Origin: Flavobacteriaceae bacterium CG2_30_31_66
Lineage (GTDB): Bacteria > Bacteroidota > Bacteroidia > Flavobacteriales > Flavobacteriaceae
Assembly (NCBI GenBank): GCA_001873065.1
Contig: MNYM01000050.1
Location: 49,616 to 113,615, forward strand
Direction: 5' to 3'
Length of the DNA stretch: 64,000 nucleotides
Below are positions 30,592-41,023 of this stretch, piece by piece. The notes below the pieces were generated by a model that had not been told where the DNA came from, made no database searches, and worked only from the letters and a program-made list of their open reading frames with translations. Within the stretch, counting starts at the first letter, position 1; every line of letters starts with the position of its first letter. The position numbers and the translations under genes were made by a program.

Positions 30592-31866
30592 ATGCAACTA
30601 GATAATCAGATTTTCGACCTTATTAATCAAGAAAACGAAAGACAATTAAATGGATTGGAGTTAATAGCCTCTGAAAACTTTGTGAGCGATCAAGTAATGA
30701 GAGCACAAGGGTCAGTGTTGACCAATAAATATGCAGAAGGATATCCTGAAAAAAGATATTATGGAGGTTGTGAAATCGTGGATATTGTAGAGCAAATTGC
30801 CATTGACAGGGCCAAAGTATTGTTTGGAGCTTCGTATGTAAATGTGCAACCACACTCTGGTTCGCAAGCAAATACGGCTGTTTTTGCAGCGTGTTTGAAT
30901 CCGGGTGATAAAATTTTAGGGTTTGATTTGTCTCATGGTGGGCATTTGACACATGGCTCGCCTGTGAATTTCTCAGGAAAATTATACAAACCTTCTTTTT
31001 ATGGTGTTGAAAGAGAAACTGGTGTTTTGAATTATGACAAAATTCAAGAAATTGCTGAAATAGAAAAACCAAAATTGTTGATTGCAGGTGCTTCTGCCTA
31101 TTCAAGAGATATGGATTTTAAACGTTTCAGAGAAATTGCGGATAGTGTAGGTGCCATTTTATTGGCTGATATTTCACATCCATCAGGATTGATTGCCAAA
31201 GGAATTTTGAACGATCCAATTCCATATTGTCATATTGTAACCACAACAACCCACAAAACGTTGCGTGGTCCAAGAGGAGGAATGATTATGGTGGGTGATG
31301 ATTTTGAAAACACATTTGGAGATTTGTTGAAAAACGGAACACCGAAAAGAATATCAGCTTTATTGAATTCAGCTGTTTTTCCTGGAAATCAAGGCGGACC
31401 TTTAGAGCATGTCATTGCTGCAAAAGCAGTGGCTTTTGGAGAAGCATTGACAGATGAATTTTTAGAATATCAAATTCAAGTGAAGAAAAATGCGGCAAGA
31501 ATGGCAGCTGAATTTGTGTCAAGAGGCTATCATTTAATTTCTGGAGGCACAGACAATCACTGTATGTTGATTGATTTGCACAACAAAAATATTTCTGGAA
31601 AAGATGCTGAAATCGCACTTGGAAAAGCAGACATCACTGTGAATAAAAACATGGTTCCTTTTGATGATAAAAGTCCTTTTATTACCTCAGGAATTCGTGT
31701 GGGAACACCAGCTATAACCACTCGTGGTTTGAAAGAAGAAGATATGGTAAAAGTGGTTGAATTTATTGATGAAGCTATTCAAAATGCTGATAATGAAGCC
31801 GCTTTGCATGATATTGGAGATAGAGTTTCAGACATGATGAGTGCAAGAAGATTGTTTGTGATGTAA
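30592..31866 (+). CDS. glyA: Serine hydroxymethyltransferase
   Basis: [42 protein letters not shown]. Confidence 0.97.
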   Translation: MQLDNQIFDLINQENERQLNGLELIASENFVSDQVMRAQGSVLTNKYAEGYPEKRYYGGCEIVDIVEQIAIDRAKVLFGASYVNVQPHSGSQANTAVFAACLNPGDKILGFDLSHGGHLTHGSPVNFSGKLYKPSFYGVERETGVLNYDKIQEIAEIEKPKLLIAGASAYSRDMDFKRFREIADSVGAILLADISHPSGLIAKGILNDPIPYCHIVTTTTHKTLRGPRGGMIMVGDDFENTFGDLLKNGTPKRISALLNSAVFPGNQGGPLEHVIAAKAVAFGEALTDEFLEYQIQVKKNAARMAAEFVSRGYHLISGGTDNHCMLIDLHNKNISGKDAEIALGKADITVNKNMVPFDDKSPFITSGIRVGTPAITTRGLKEEDMVKVVEFIDEAIQNADNEAALHDIGDRVSDMMSARRLFVM

Positions 31867-31892
31867 GTGTTTTACAAGATTATATAAAAAAA

Positions 31893-31917
31893 GGCATCAA
31901 TATTTGATGCCTTTTTT
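31893..31917. terminator. Bidirectional intrinsic terminator between convergent glyA and rmuC
   Basis: GGCATCAA-TAT-TTGATGCC flanked by A7/T7. Confidence 0.88.
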
Positions 31918-31928
31918 TAATTTAAAAA

Positions 31929-31959
31929 GATACCTACAAGGTTGTTAAAACCTTGCAGG
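31929..31959. repeat. Dispersed palindrome, CCTACAAGGTT family
   Basis: GATACCTACAAGGTT-GTTAA-AACCTTGCAGG. Confidence 0.7.
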
Positions 31960-31980
31960 AGTTTCAATATCTGAAATAAT

Positions 31981-33324
31981 TTAAAAGTTTTCTTGTGCTC
32001 TATCTAACAAATTTTGAGGTAAAATTTTGGAAGTAGTAGCTCCTAATTTTCGAATACTTTCTACTTTGCTGACCAAATTTCCTCTTCCTGTTAGCTTTTT
32101 CATAGAAACATCATACGTTCCTTGCACGGTTTTCAACTGATTGCCCACTTTGATTAAATCTTCGGTTAAATTGACAAATTGGTCGTACAAAGCTCCTGCT
32201 TGTTTGGCAATTTCTATCACATTTCGCTTCTGATTTTCTTGCCTCCACATAGAAGAAATTGTACTTAATGTTGCTAAAAGCGTAGAAGTAGAAACCAATA
32301 CAATATTCTTATCCAACGCTTCTAAATACAAGCCATCATTGTTACTCAAAGCCAATAAATACGCAGGTTCAATAGGCACAAACATCAATACATAATCAGG
32401 AGAATTGATGTCATAGAGTTTTTCGTATCTTTTTTCGCTCAAATCTCTAAAATGCTTCCGCATACTTTCTACATGATTTTTTAAATACACAGCTTTTTCT
32501 TCTTCATTTTCAGCACTAAAATAACGTTCGTATGCTGTCAATGACACTTTTGAATCAACAATTAAATGCCTGTTATTGGGTAGATTGATGATAAAATCGG
32601 GCTTTTTTAGTTTGCCTTCTTCATCTCTATAGCCACCTTGAGTGGTAAAATGAATGTCTTTTACCAAATTGGCTTTTTCTAATAAAATTTCTAATTGTGT
32701 TTCACCCCAATCACCTTGCACTTTGCTATCTCCTTTCAATGCTTTTGTCAAATTCAATGTTTCTTTGCTCATTTGCTGATTCAACTCTTTCAAACCCACA
32801 ATTTGTTGACGCAAAGCTGCATGATAATCAATACTTTCTTTGTGTGTTTTTTCTACTTTATCTTCAAAACCTTTAATTTTTTCTTGCAAAGGATTCAAAA
32901 TGGTTTCCATATTTTCTTTATTCTGAAGTGTAAATTTGGTCGATTTTTCATCTAAAATTTTGTTGGCTAAGTTTTCAAATTCTTTGGTGAATTTCTCTTG
33001 TAGTTTTTCAACTTCATTTTTTTGCTCTAAAAGTTTGGTTTGTAAATTTTCTAAATTTGTTTTTTGTTGAGAATTTTCAGACAAAAGTGTTTCTTTTTCT
33101 TGTTGAATCTCTTTTTTTTCATTTTCTAAAAACAATTTCTCATTTTCTTTGTTTTGCAAAGCTTTTTCTAAAGAGAAAACTTGCGTTTCTAGTGAAGATT
33201 TCTCTTTCTCGAGTGTTGTTTTTGAAGTTTCAAAGTTCAATTTTCCTAGTATTTTCCCTATAAAAAATCCAATGACACCAAAAATAAGTGCCAAAAAAAA
33301 GTAAATAATTATTGCGTTCATCAT
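31981..33324 (-). CDS. rmuC: DNA recombination protein RmuC
   Basis: N-terminal TM, long coiled coil, GDWGETQLEILLEKANL, LIVDSKVSLTAYERY. Confidence 0.93.
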   Translation of the reverse strand: MMNAIIIYFFLALIFGVIGFFIGKILGKLNFETSKTTLEKEKSSLETQVFSLEKALQNKENEKLFLENEKKEIQQEKETLLSENSQQKTNLENLQTKLLEQKNEVEKLQEKFTKEFENLANKILDEKSTKFTLQNKENMETILNPLQEKIKGFEDKVEKTHKESIDYHAALRQQIVGLKELNQQMSKETLNLTKALKGDSKVQGDWGETQLEILLEKANLVKDIHFTTQGGYRDEEGKLKKPDFIINLPNNRHLIVDSKVSLTAYERYFSAENEEEKAVYLKNHVESMRKHFRDLSEKRYEKLYDINSPDYVLMFVPIEPAYLLALSNNDGLYLEALDKNIVLVSTSTLLATLSTISSMWRQENQKRNVIEIAKQAGALYDQFVNLTEDLIKVGNQLKTVQGTYDVSMKKLTGRGNLVSKVESIRKLGATTSKILPQNLLDRAQENF

Positions 33325-33365
33325 GTCAATTTAAGTCCTTAAATTTATGACTTTTTTAAAACATC

Positions 33366-33905
33366 ATGAAAAGATTCGCAGGTTTTATCTTGTTTACTAT
33401 TTTAGGTTGGAAAATGGATACCAATTTTCCAACAAACATCCAAAAATATGTGGTAATTGCGGCACCTCACACAAGTTGGGTTGATTTTCCTATTGCCATT
33501 TTATCGAGAATGAGTTCAGGAATTATGATTCATTTTATAGGTAAAGAGTCACTTTTTAGAGCACCTTTTGGATTTTTTTTCAGAGCTTTGGGTGGTACTC
33601 CTGTAGATCGCTCTAAAAATAATAAATTGGTTGATGTCATTATTGATATTTTTAATTCGAAAGAAGAATTCAGATTGGCATTGTCTCCTGAGGGAACTCG
33701 AAAGAAAGTTGAACGCTGGAAAACTGGTTTTTACTTCATCGCAAAAGGTGCAAATGTGCCTATTGTAATGGTAACTTTAGATTTTGGAAATAAACAAATT
33801 AAAATATCAGAACCTTATTACACAACTGATGATTTGGATAAAGATTTTCAAGTTTTTTACTCTTTTTTTAAAAATATTAAGGGGAAAAACCCTGAACTTT
33901 CATAA
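33366..33905 (+). CDS. 1-acyl-sn-glycerol-3-phosphate acyltransferase (PlsC)-like
   Basis: AAPHTSWVDFPI, LGGTPVDRSKN, LSPEGTRKKVERWKTGFYFIA. Confidence 0.85.
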   Translation: MKRFAGFILFTILGWKMDTNFPTNIQKYVVIAAPHTSWVDFPIAILSRMSSGIMIHFIGKESLFRAPFGFFFRALGGTPVDRSKNNKLVDVIIDIFNSKEEFRLALSPEGTRKKVERWKTGFYFIAKGANVPIVMVTLDFGNKQIKISEPYYTTDDLDKDFQVFYSFFKNIKGKNPELS

Positions 33906-34027
33906 GGTATTTTTTTATGTGATAAATTATCACTAAACTTGCACTGTTTTACTTTTTAAAATAGAAATTAGGGGGTCTATTTTAGATATTAATGTAAAAT
34001 TTAAGTAGTTAGCTTCTACTTTTCTAT

Positions 34028-34055
34028 CTCCAGAAGTCCTTTCTGGAGATTTTTT
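34028..34055. terminator. Intrinsic terminator between convergent PlsC-like and pepT genes
   Basis: CTCCAGAA-GTCCT-TTCTGGAG followed by ATTTTTTT. Confidence 0.8.
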
Positions 34056-35296
34056 TATGCATATTTTTCAGCTACTTTTTTCGCAATTCCAATAATTACT
34101 TCTGTAGCTTTCATCATCGATTCAACAGGAATGTATTCAAATCTTCCATGAAAATTGTGACCTCCAGCAAAAATATTGGGGCAAGGCAACCCTTTAAATG
34201 ACAGTTGTGAACCATCTGTACCACCTCTTATGGGTTTGATTAATGGTTCAATTCCCAAATCTTTCATCACTTCTTCAGCGATATCAACAATATGCATTAC
34301 TGGAGAAATCATTTTTTTCATATTGAAATACTGATTTTTGAGAGTTACAAAAACACAGTCATTTTCATATTTTTGATTGATATCAAAAGCAATTTTTTGT
34401 AATAAGTATTTACGCTCTTCAAACTTATCAAAATCATGGTCTCTAATAATGTATTCTAAAACAGTTTCTTCTATATCACCTTTAATGTCATGTAAATGAA
34501 AAAAACCTTCATATCCAGTTGTTTTTTCTGGAACTTCATTCGTTGGAAGTGATGAAATGAAATCGTTTGCAATCAAAATTGAATTGATCATCTTTCCTTT
34601 CGCATAACCTGGATGCACACTTTTTCCTTTAATGATTATTTTGGCACTTGCTGCATTAAAATTTTCGTATTCCAACTCTCCAATTTGACTGCCATCCATG
34701 GTGTAAGCCCATTCTGCGTCAAACTTTTCAACGTTAAATAAATGAGCACCTTTGCCAACTTCTTCGTCAGGTGTAAAGCAAATTCTGATTTTTCCATGTT
34801 TGATTTCTGGATGATTTACCAAATATTCAATAGCAGTTACAATTTCTGTTACGCCAGCTTTGTCGTCAGCACCCAACAATGTTGTACCATCAGTTGTGAT
34901 GATGGTTTTTCCTATATATTGTTTTATTTCCTCAAAATAATCTGATGATAATTTGATTTTTTCAGTCTCATTTAAAATGATATCATTTCCTTGATAATTT
35001 TCAATAATTTTTGGATGTACGTTTGTACCAGAGAAATCTGGACTCGTATCGATATGAGAAATAAAACCAATTGTTGGCACTTGAAATGAAAGATTACTTG
35101 GCAAAGTTGCCATGAGATAACAGTTTTCATCCAAATAAACGTCTTCTAAACCTATTTCTAGAAGTTCATTTTTAAGCAGTTTTGCTAAATTCCATTGTTT
35201 TTCAGTACTTGGAAATGCTGGGTTTTCAGGATCTGAAGTAGTATCTATCACTACATATTTTAAAAATCGATTGGTAATCAATTGTTTATTTATCAT
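34055..35296 (-). CDS. pepT: Peptidase T
   Basis: MINKQLITNRFLKYVVIDTTSD; TTDGTTLLGADDKAG; RGGTDGSQLSFKGLPCPNIFAGGHNFHG; track start 35353 is an extension. Confidence 0.94.
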   Translation of the reverse strand: MINKQLITNRFLKYVVIDTTSDPENPAFPSTEKQWNLAKLLKNELLEIGLEDVYLDENCYLMATLPSNLSFQVPTIGFISHIDTSPDFSGTNVHPKIIENYQGNDIILNETEKIKLSSDYFEEIKQYIGKTIITTDGTTLLGADDKAGVTEIVTAIEYLVNHPEIKHGKIRICFTPDEEVGKGAHLFNVEKFDAEWAYTMDGSQIGELEYENFNAASAKIIIKGKSVHPGYAKGKMINSILIANDFISSLPTNEVPEKTTGYEGFFHLHDIKGDIEETVLEYIIRDHDFDKFEERKYLLQKIAFDINQKYENDCVFVTLKNQYFNMKKMISPVMHIVDIAEEVMKDLGIEPLIKPIRGGTDGSQLSFKGLPCPNIFAGGHNFHGRFEYIPVESMMKATEVIIGIAKKVAEKYA

Positions 35297-35318
35297 AAGA
35301 CGAAAATTCGAACTGTTT

Positions 35319-36362
35319 TTAAGGCAAGACCAATTTACAAATTTTTTTATCACCAGAGAGCCAAGCAGTATTTTTATCTATAAAACGAATGGCATGATAA
35401 CTGTGATTCGAAATTTCTTTCCATGAAAATCCGCCATCATTTGAATAAGAAACACCTTTATTTCCAACCGCAAAAACTTCTTTACCCTGGGTATTTGGCA
35501 CATATTGTACACAACTTTTGTAACCTGAATTTTTTCCATTTGCTACAATTTTCCAAGTTTTTCCTCCATTTGAAGTTATGGCAATATTGTCAATGTTTTT
35601 TGAAGGTTTTAAATAATCTCCACCAATGGCAATGCCTTTTTTTTCATCAGCAAAATCAATAGAGTAGATTCCTTGCGAAACATTTCCTTGAATAATAGGT
35701 GTTTCGAAAATTTGCCAAGTTTCGCCAAAATCAGCAGAAAAAAGAACGCGTGATTTTTTTCCTCCAGAAGCAATCCAAACCTTGTTTCCAATTGTTTTTA
35801 TATTGGTATTGCTAGCAGCAAAAAAAGCTTCACCGTCTTCAAATTTTGGCAATCTTTCACACGAAATTTTTTTCCAAGTATTTCCAGCATCTTTGGTAAT
35901 GATTATAGAAGCACAATTTTCTGTAGGATCGCCTACCGCAATTCCGTGCATTTTGTCATCAAAAAATTGCATGGCATCATAAAAAACTTTTTCGTGATTT
36001 TCAACATACACCAAACTTGTGGCAGATTTTGAAATTTTATATAACAACGCAGGATTTTCAATTGACATTACAAAAAAGTCACTTCCATTGGTTGCCAAAC
36101 TTCTAAAATGTGGTTTTATCGAATCTTGAAAATTAAAAAATTGTTTTGTCCATGTTTTTCCGGTATTATTTGTAAATCCAAAATCGGCATTTGAACCTGC
36201 ATAATACACTGTATTTGAATCAATTGCTATGATTGCTCTGATGCTTGTGCTATCTATTTTAAATTCTTGAATGTTTATATAAGTAAGATTTCTAGGAATG
36301 AATTTTTGTTGACAAGCAATCATCAGAAGGAATGTGAAAAATAGGACGGATATTGATTTCAT
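35319..36362 (-). CDS. YCF48/BNR-like beta-propeller lipoprotein
   Basis: Lipobox, repeated GKTW/GNTWKKI/GKTWKIVANG/GGFSWKEI motifs. Confidence 0.8.
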   Translation of the reverse strand: MKSISVLFFTFLLMIACQQKFIPRNLTYINIQEFKIDSTSIRAIIAIDSNTVYYAGSNADFGFTNNTGKTWTKQFFNFQDSIKPHFRSLATNGSDFFVMSIENPALLYKISKSATSLVYVENHEKVFYDAMQFFDDKMHGIAVGDPTENCASIIITKDAGNTWKKISCERLPKFEDGEAFFAASNTNIKTIGNKVWIASGGKKSRVLFSADFGETWQIFETPIIQGNVSQGIYSIDFADEKKGIAIGGDYLKPSKNIDNIAITSNGGKTWKIVANGKNSGYKSCVQYVPNTQGKEVFAVGNKGVSYSNDGGFSWKEISNHSYHAIRFIDKNTAWLSGDKKICKLVLP

Positions 36363-36408
36363 TTTTGATATTTTTATACAACTAAAATACTCAAATCATT
36401 TTTAGCAG

Positions 36409-37371
36409 ATGAAAAAAGCATTGGTAATTTCAGGTGGTGGAAGTAAAGGTGCCTTTGCAGGCGGTGTTGCGCAATATTTGATAACAAAAGAGTTTCGTGA
36501 ATATGACTTATTTTTAGGGACATCAACAGGAAGTTTGATGGTCTCGCATTTGGCGTTGGGAATGTTAGACGAGTTGAAAACCATTTATACAAATGTCAAT
36601 CAAGAGTCAATTTTTAGCAACAATCCTTTTATCATCAGAAGAGTTTCAGGTGAAAATGTGGTTACTATCAATCACTTAAATACTTTATGGAATTTTTTTA
36701 ACGGACGAAAAACTTTCGGAGAAAGTAAAAATTTACGAAAATTAATTTTTGATTCTGTTACTATTGAAATGTTTGAAAGTATTCGAAAAAACAACAAAGA
36801 AGTGATGGTCACGGTTTCTAATTTAACCGCCAATCAGATTGAATACAAGTCAAGTAACGATTGTACTTACAAAGATTTTTGCGATTGGATTTGGGGATCG
36901 TGTAATTTTGTGCCTTTTATGAGCTTGTTAGAAAAAAACAAACAACAATATGCTGATGGTGGTTTTGGAGCCTTAGTTCCCATCAGACAAGCAATTTTAT
37001 GTGGAGCTACTGAAATTGATGCGATTATTTTGGAAACAGAGGTGAGTCAAATAAATAGAATTCCGTCAAAAAATCCTTTTTCATTGTTGTTTGATGTATT
37101 TGATTTTATGCTTGAACACGTTGAAAAACACAATATTACCATTGGGAAATTAGCTGCAAATGGTAAAAATGTAAAACTAAATTTATATTATACGCCCACA
37201 GTTTTAACAACTAACTCATTGGTTTTTGATCAAAAACTGATGACAAAATGGTGGGAATCTGGTTATGAATATGCCAAATCAAGACGCGAAGAATTGATGA
37301 GTGAGTTTAGACCAGATGTTTTGCCCAATGATGAGATGCAAGAGTTTAGAATTAAAAACCAACGATTATAA
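36409..37371 (+). CDS. Patatin-like phospholipase
   Basis: ISGGGSKGAFAGGV, GTSTGSL, DGGFGALVP catalytic Asp. Confidence 0.9.
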   Translation: MKKALVISGGGSKGAFAGGVAQYLITKEFREYDLFLGTSTGSLMVSHLALGMLDELKTIYTNVNQESIFSNNPFIIRRVSGENVVTINHLNTLWNFFNGRKTFGESKNLRKLIFDSVTIEMFESIRKNNKEVMVTVSNLTANQIEYKSSNDCTYKDFCDWIWGSCNFVPFMSLLEKNKQQYADGGFGALVPIRQAILCGATEIDAIILETEVSQINRIPSKNPFSLLFDVFDFMLEHVEKHNITIGKLAANGKNVKLNLYYTPTVLTTNSLVFDQKLMTKWWESGYEYAKSRREELMSEFRPDVLPNDEMQEFRIKNQRL

Positions 37372-37376
37372 ACCAA

Positions 37377-38843
37377 CTAAAAATCAACATACATATTATT
37401 CCTTGTAGGGGTAGCTAATTTCGAGTTAAAAATTTCTTCATAAACAATTTGATTTTTTGTGTGTAATATTCCTTTTGCTCCAGTAGTAATCAAGGTAAGA
37501 GTTCTATCTAATAGAGGATCGGAACGTTCCCCTAAAACACCTAAATTTCCAAAGTTTTCTTGTATAAAAATACCTGGCAAACTTATTTCAGGTGTAAAAC
37601 CTTCAGGATGATTTTCGTTGTTTTTATTGCTGATTTCTAATACGATAGGTTGCATAGCATAGGTGTGATTTGTGTTTAAGTTTGGACCATTTCTTTGCAA
37701 ATTATCAGAATCATACAACGTAATTGAACCTACTTGTTTACCAACAGTTTTTACGCCAACCAATTGAACATCAATATAAGCACTTAATGAATTGATAACC
37801 AATTCTGAGGCTGAAGCTGTGCTACTTGACACAATAAAATAAACCTTTGTTAACCCCAAACTATTGATGTTTTGATTTAGAATAACGTTTCCATTTCTGT
37901 CTAAATTTCGAATTTGACTGGTGAAATTATTTATAAAACGATCTGCAGGGATTGCGTCCAAAACTTTCTGATTCCATACTTCCTTTGAATACAATTGCCC
38001 ATTGAATTGCCCTGTAATCATACTTCCTAAATAGGTGGCTGTTTGCACGGAACCACCTCCATTATAGCGCAAATCAACAATTAATTCGTTGATATTTTTA
38101 GCTTTAAAATCAGCAAATGCCGTGTTTAATTCTCCATCAAATGAACTTGAAAATTGATTGTATAACAGGTATCCAATTTTTTTAGTTCCTTCATCAAAAA
38201 CTTTTGAAATTGGAATAGGATTTTCTTGCAATTCTGTTTTTGTCAACGAAATTGAAGTGCTATTTGAAGTGGGATTTCCGCTGTTATAATTCGCAAAACC
38301 AATGGTATAAACGGAATTGTTTCCAAATAATAAATTCCCAAAATTTGTATCAGTAAGTTGCGTTCCGTTCACAGTATTGAAAATCATTCCTCTTGAAATT
38401 CCTTTGATTTCAGCGTCAGAATTTGGAATTATATAACGCACATAACCAAAAATCTGAGTAGTTGAATTTGCATATCTCACCAAACCAAATTCCATTCCGT
38501 TGTTTAGAGAAATTCCCTGAAATGAGTTTTCTAAAGCTACATAATCATCTACAATAATTGAAAAACGATCTACCAAACCAGGCTTAAAACGCAAACTTTC
38601 AAAAACGGTTTCAGGAGAAGAAAATCCTCTGAAAAACGAAAATAACTCCTCAAAATTTCGAAACCGATTGTCAGCCAAATTAGGCACGTCTTTTTGCCAC
38701 AAATAATAGGTATTCAATCCACTCCAAATAAATAAATTGATTTTATCAGTTGTTGGTGCATCAATAGAATCAACATTTTTTTTATTGCATGAAACTAATA
38801 AAAAAGTAATGAGTAGTAGGGTAGTAGTGAGCGTTTTTTTCAT
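37377..38843 (-). CDS. S41-family C-terminal processing peptidase-like lipoprotein
   Basis: Lipobox, LIVDLRYNGGGSVQTATYLGS, SSSTASASELVINSL. Confidence 0.9.
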   Translation of the reverse strand: MKKTLTTTLLLITFLLVSCNKKNVDSIDAPTTDKINLFIWSGLNTYYLWQKDVPNLADNRFRNFEELFSFFRGFSSPETVFESLRFKPGLVDRFSIIVDDYVALENSFQGISLNNGMEFGLVRYANSTTQIFGYVRYIIPNSDAEIKGISRGMIFNTVNGTQLTDTNFGNLLFGNNSVYTIGFANYNSGNPTSNSTSISLTKTELQENPIPISKVFDEGTKKIGYLLYNQFSSSFDGELNTAFADFKAKNINELIVDLRYNGGGSVQTATYLGSMITGQFNGQLYSKEVWNQKVLDAIPADRFINNFTSQIRNLDRNGNVILNQNINSLGLTKVYFIVSSSTASASELVINSLSAYIDVQLVGVKTVGKQVGSITLYDSDNLQRNGPNLNTNHTYAMQPIVLEISNKNNENHPEGFTPEISLPGIFIQENFGNLGVLGERSDPLLDRTLTLITTGAKGILHTKNQIVYEEIFNSKLATPTRNNMYVDF

Positions 38844-39042
38844 TTATGAAAATTTGTTGTTGTGATAAAACTAAGTCGAAATAAGCAAACATTTTTAATA
38901 CTTTCAAATGTAATGAAAAATCTCATTAAATTTTACATTAGAAAAAATGAGAAATAAATTTTTCTTTTCATTTTTTTTAAACACATTTAAAACTGCCCTT
39001 TGTTTTTAATCTGTTGATTTTTTAAAAAAAAATTCAATTTTT

Positions 39043-39072
39043 TTGCGTTTTTTTTTAAAATAAATATCTTTG
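39043..39072 (+). promoter_or_regulatory. Bacteroidetes-type promoter TTG-N19-TATCTTTG
   Basis: TTG 39043-39045 and TATCTTTG 39065-39072, upstream of the DUF481 gene. Confidence 0.55.
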
Positions 39073-39106
39073 AACCCTAAAAAAAACTTTTAAAATGCGA
39101 ACTAAA

Positions 39107-39865
39107 ATGAAAAAGATTATTTATTTTTTACTCTTTTATTCCTCTATTTTAACTGCTCAAATGAATGAAAGTGATACGCTAAATATCAAAGCGAAATTGT
39201 CACTAACAGGTTTTTGGCAAGGAGGAAATGTAGAAACTGTTATTTTTAGAGCCAAAGCAGAAGTGAGTTTTAAACCTTTTAAAAATGGAGTTTTTAAAAC
39301 GTCTAATTCTTATGTTTATCAGGAATTTGGGAAAGTAAAAGCAGATGAAGATATTCTGAGTTTGAATTTTTTATATTTCAATACTGAAAGAAAAATATAT
39401 CCTTTAATTTTGGGTTTTGTGAGTACCAATTTTAGAAGAGAAATCGAGTTGCGAACTCTTTTTGGAGGTGGATTTACTTATCAAATATTAAATAACAAAA
39501 ATAATTACATCAAATTGGCCATTACAAGTGAATACGAACGTACCAATTTCAATAAAACAAACTTTAATCGTCCAATTTATAATGGGGATGAAATTATAAA
39601 TACGTTTAGAGGCACCATTTGGTTGAATGGAAAATATCAATTTTTTAAAAATAAAATGATACTAACGCACGAAAGCTATTTTCAGCCTTCGTTGGAAGAA
39701 AGTAACAATTTTCGTTGGCAAGCTGATGTTGGTTTGGAATTGCCAATTGTAAAGCATCTGAATTTCAAAATCAATTATCTTCGCACTTTTGAAAGTTTGG
39801 TCATTGAAAATCAAAAACAAGAAGACCAATTTTTATCTTTTGGATTTACGTTGTCGAGTTTTTAA
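39107..39865 (+). CDS. DUF481 domain outer-membrane protein
   Basis: MKKIIYFLLFYSSILTAQ signal peptide, LSLTGFWQGGNVETVIFRAKAE; alternative ATG 39095. Confidence 0.82.
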   Translation: MKKIIYFLLFYSSILTAQMNESDTLNIKAKLSLTGFWQGGNVETVIFRAKAEVSFKPFKNGVFKTSNSYVYQEFGKVKADEDILSLNFLYFNTERKIYPLILGFVSTNFRREIELRTLFGGGFTYQILNNKNNYIKLAITSEYERTNFNKTNFNRPIYNGDEIINTFRGTIWLNGKYQFFKNKMILTHESYFQPSLEESNNFRWQADVGLELPIVKHLNFKINYLRTFESLVIENQKQEDQFLSFGFTLSSF

Positions 39866-39896
39866 TTTTTTTTATTTTGCATAATATCGCATTTAT

Positions 39897-40070
39897 TTAA
39901 GTAGCTACACCTTCCCCAAATTGATTATATTTTTTTCGCCACCGGTAAAGCAAGTCAACTGGGATTCCAAGTTCTTTTGATAACTTTGTGATGTTTGTTC
40001 GTTCGTTAATAAAAGTATCAAAAGTTAAATTTTCTGATTTTAAATTTATTTTTATCTATAGAAATAAGTT
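39897..40070 (-). pseudogene. Remnant of IS3-type transposase OrfA (HTH)
   Basis: ...SENLTFDTFINERTNITKLSKELGIPVDLLYRWRKKYNQFGEGVAT*; truncated just after the FGEG signature. Confidence 0.65.
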
Positions 40071-40240
40071 TAATAATGATGTGTTTAATTTACTAAATAA
40101 TGTTACTGCAACTAAATCTGAATATAAATCACCAAAGTAACTATTTTCAAAATTATTACTCCTTTCAAGAATAATTTTTTCAGCATACAAGTCATATCTC
40201 TTAAATGCGCCTAAATCACAACACCAATTTTTGTCCTATA

Positions 40241-40525
40241 TTTTGGCATTTTTTTCATCTGAAATGTTATCATAAGCATGAATTACTTGGTTTCTTAGTC
40301 CGATAATTGCTTTTGCATTGGTGATTTTTTTAAGAAGGATTGATCGCGATTGATGATTCTATTCACTGCTTCACCAATAATCTCAAGGTTTCTTTCAGTA
40401 GCTCTTTTGAGTAGTATATTTTGTTTGTATTTGAAAAAATCCCTTTTTTCTTCCATAAAAAAACTTTCGATTTCATCAATACTTAACTTAATATCATAAA
40501 GCCATTTTAATATCCTTTCATCCAT
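40241..40525 (-). pseudogene. Frameshifted HepT (DUF86/HEPN) toxin
   Basis: MDERILKWLYDIKLSIDEIESFF...ERNLEIIGEAVNRI, then a frameshift near 40330; RNQVIHAYDNISDEKNAKI continues in another frame. Confidence 0.8.
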
Positions 40526-40817
40526 AAATTAATTCTTTTGATGAGTCTATAGCATTGATTAATATAGGATTTCTTAGGGTTTGCGCTTCAACTAAATCAA
40601 ACTTTCTGTTGTATAATTTTTATAAACTCTCTTTAAGATTCAAATAGTTATCAAAATACAAAGACTAATCGAATGATTTGAATGAAACAAGAAAATCTAT
40701 ATCGCTTTTGTCTGAGAAATTTGAATTCAAAGCAGAACCAAATAGATACAATTTTTTTACTTTGTGTCTAGTACATAATTTTTTTAAATCTGTTATTTTT
40801 TTATATTCTAGCTTCAT
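40518..40817 (-). pseudogene. MntA-like nucleotidyltransferase antitoxin with two in-frame stops
   Basis: MKLEYKKITDLKKLCTRHKVKKLYLFGSALNSNFSDKSDIDFLVSFKSFD*SLYFDNYLNLKESL*KLYNRKFDLVEAQTLRNPILINAIDSSKELIYG*; TAG at 40665-40667, TAA at 40620-40622. Confidence 0.85.
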
Positions 40818-41023
40818 AACACAAATTTACAGAAAATTATGTTATCAATTATTTTTTAAAACTTCTTTGAATTAGCTTTGCTTGGTATAAAATAGATTTA
40901 CGCTTACTAAAACAATTATATCGTTAATGACTTATTGGCTTTGGGAGTATTTCTAATCATAGGTTTTTACTGTATTTATTTTTGTTTTGGGCTCAACGAA
41001 ACGCTTGGGTTATTAGAATGAAA

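Noticed and set aside
30623-31105. 160-aa minus ORF inside glyA
   Set aside because: Antisense to a strongly supported SHMT gene; composition is not protein-like.
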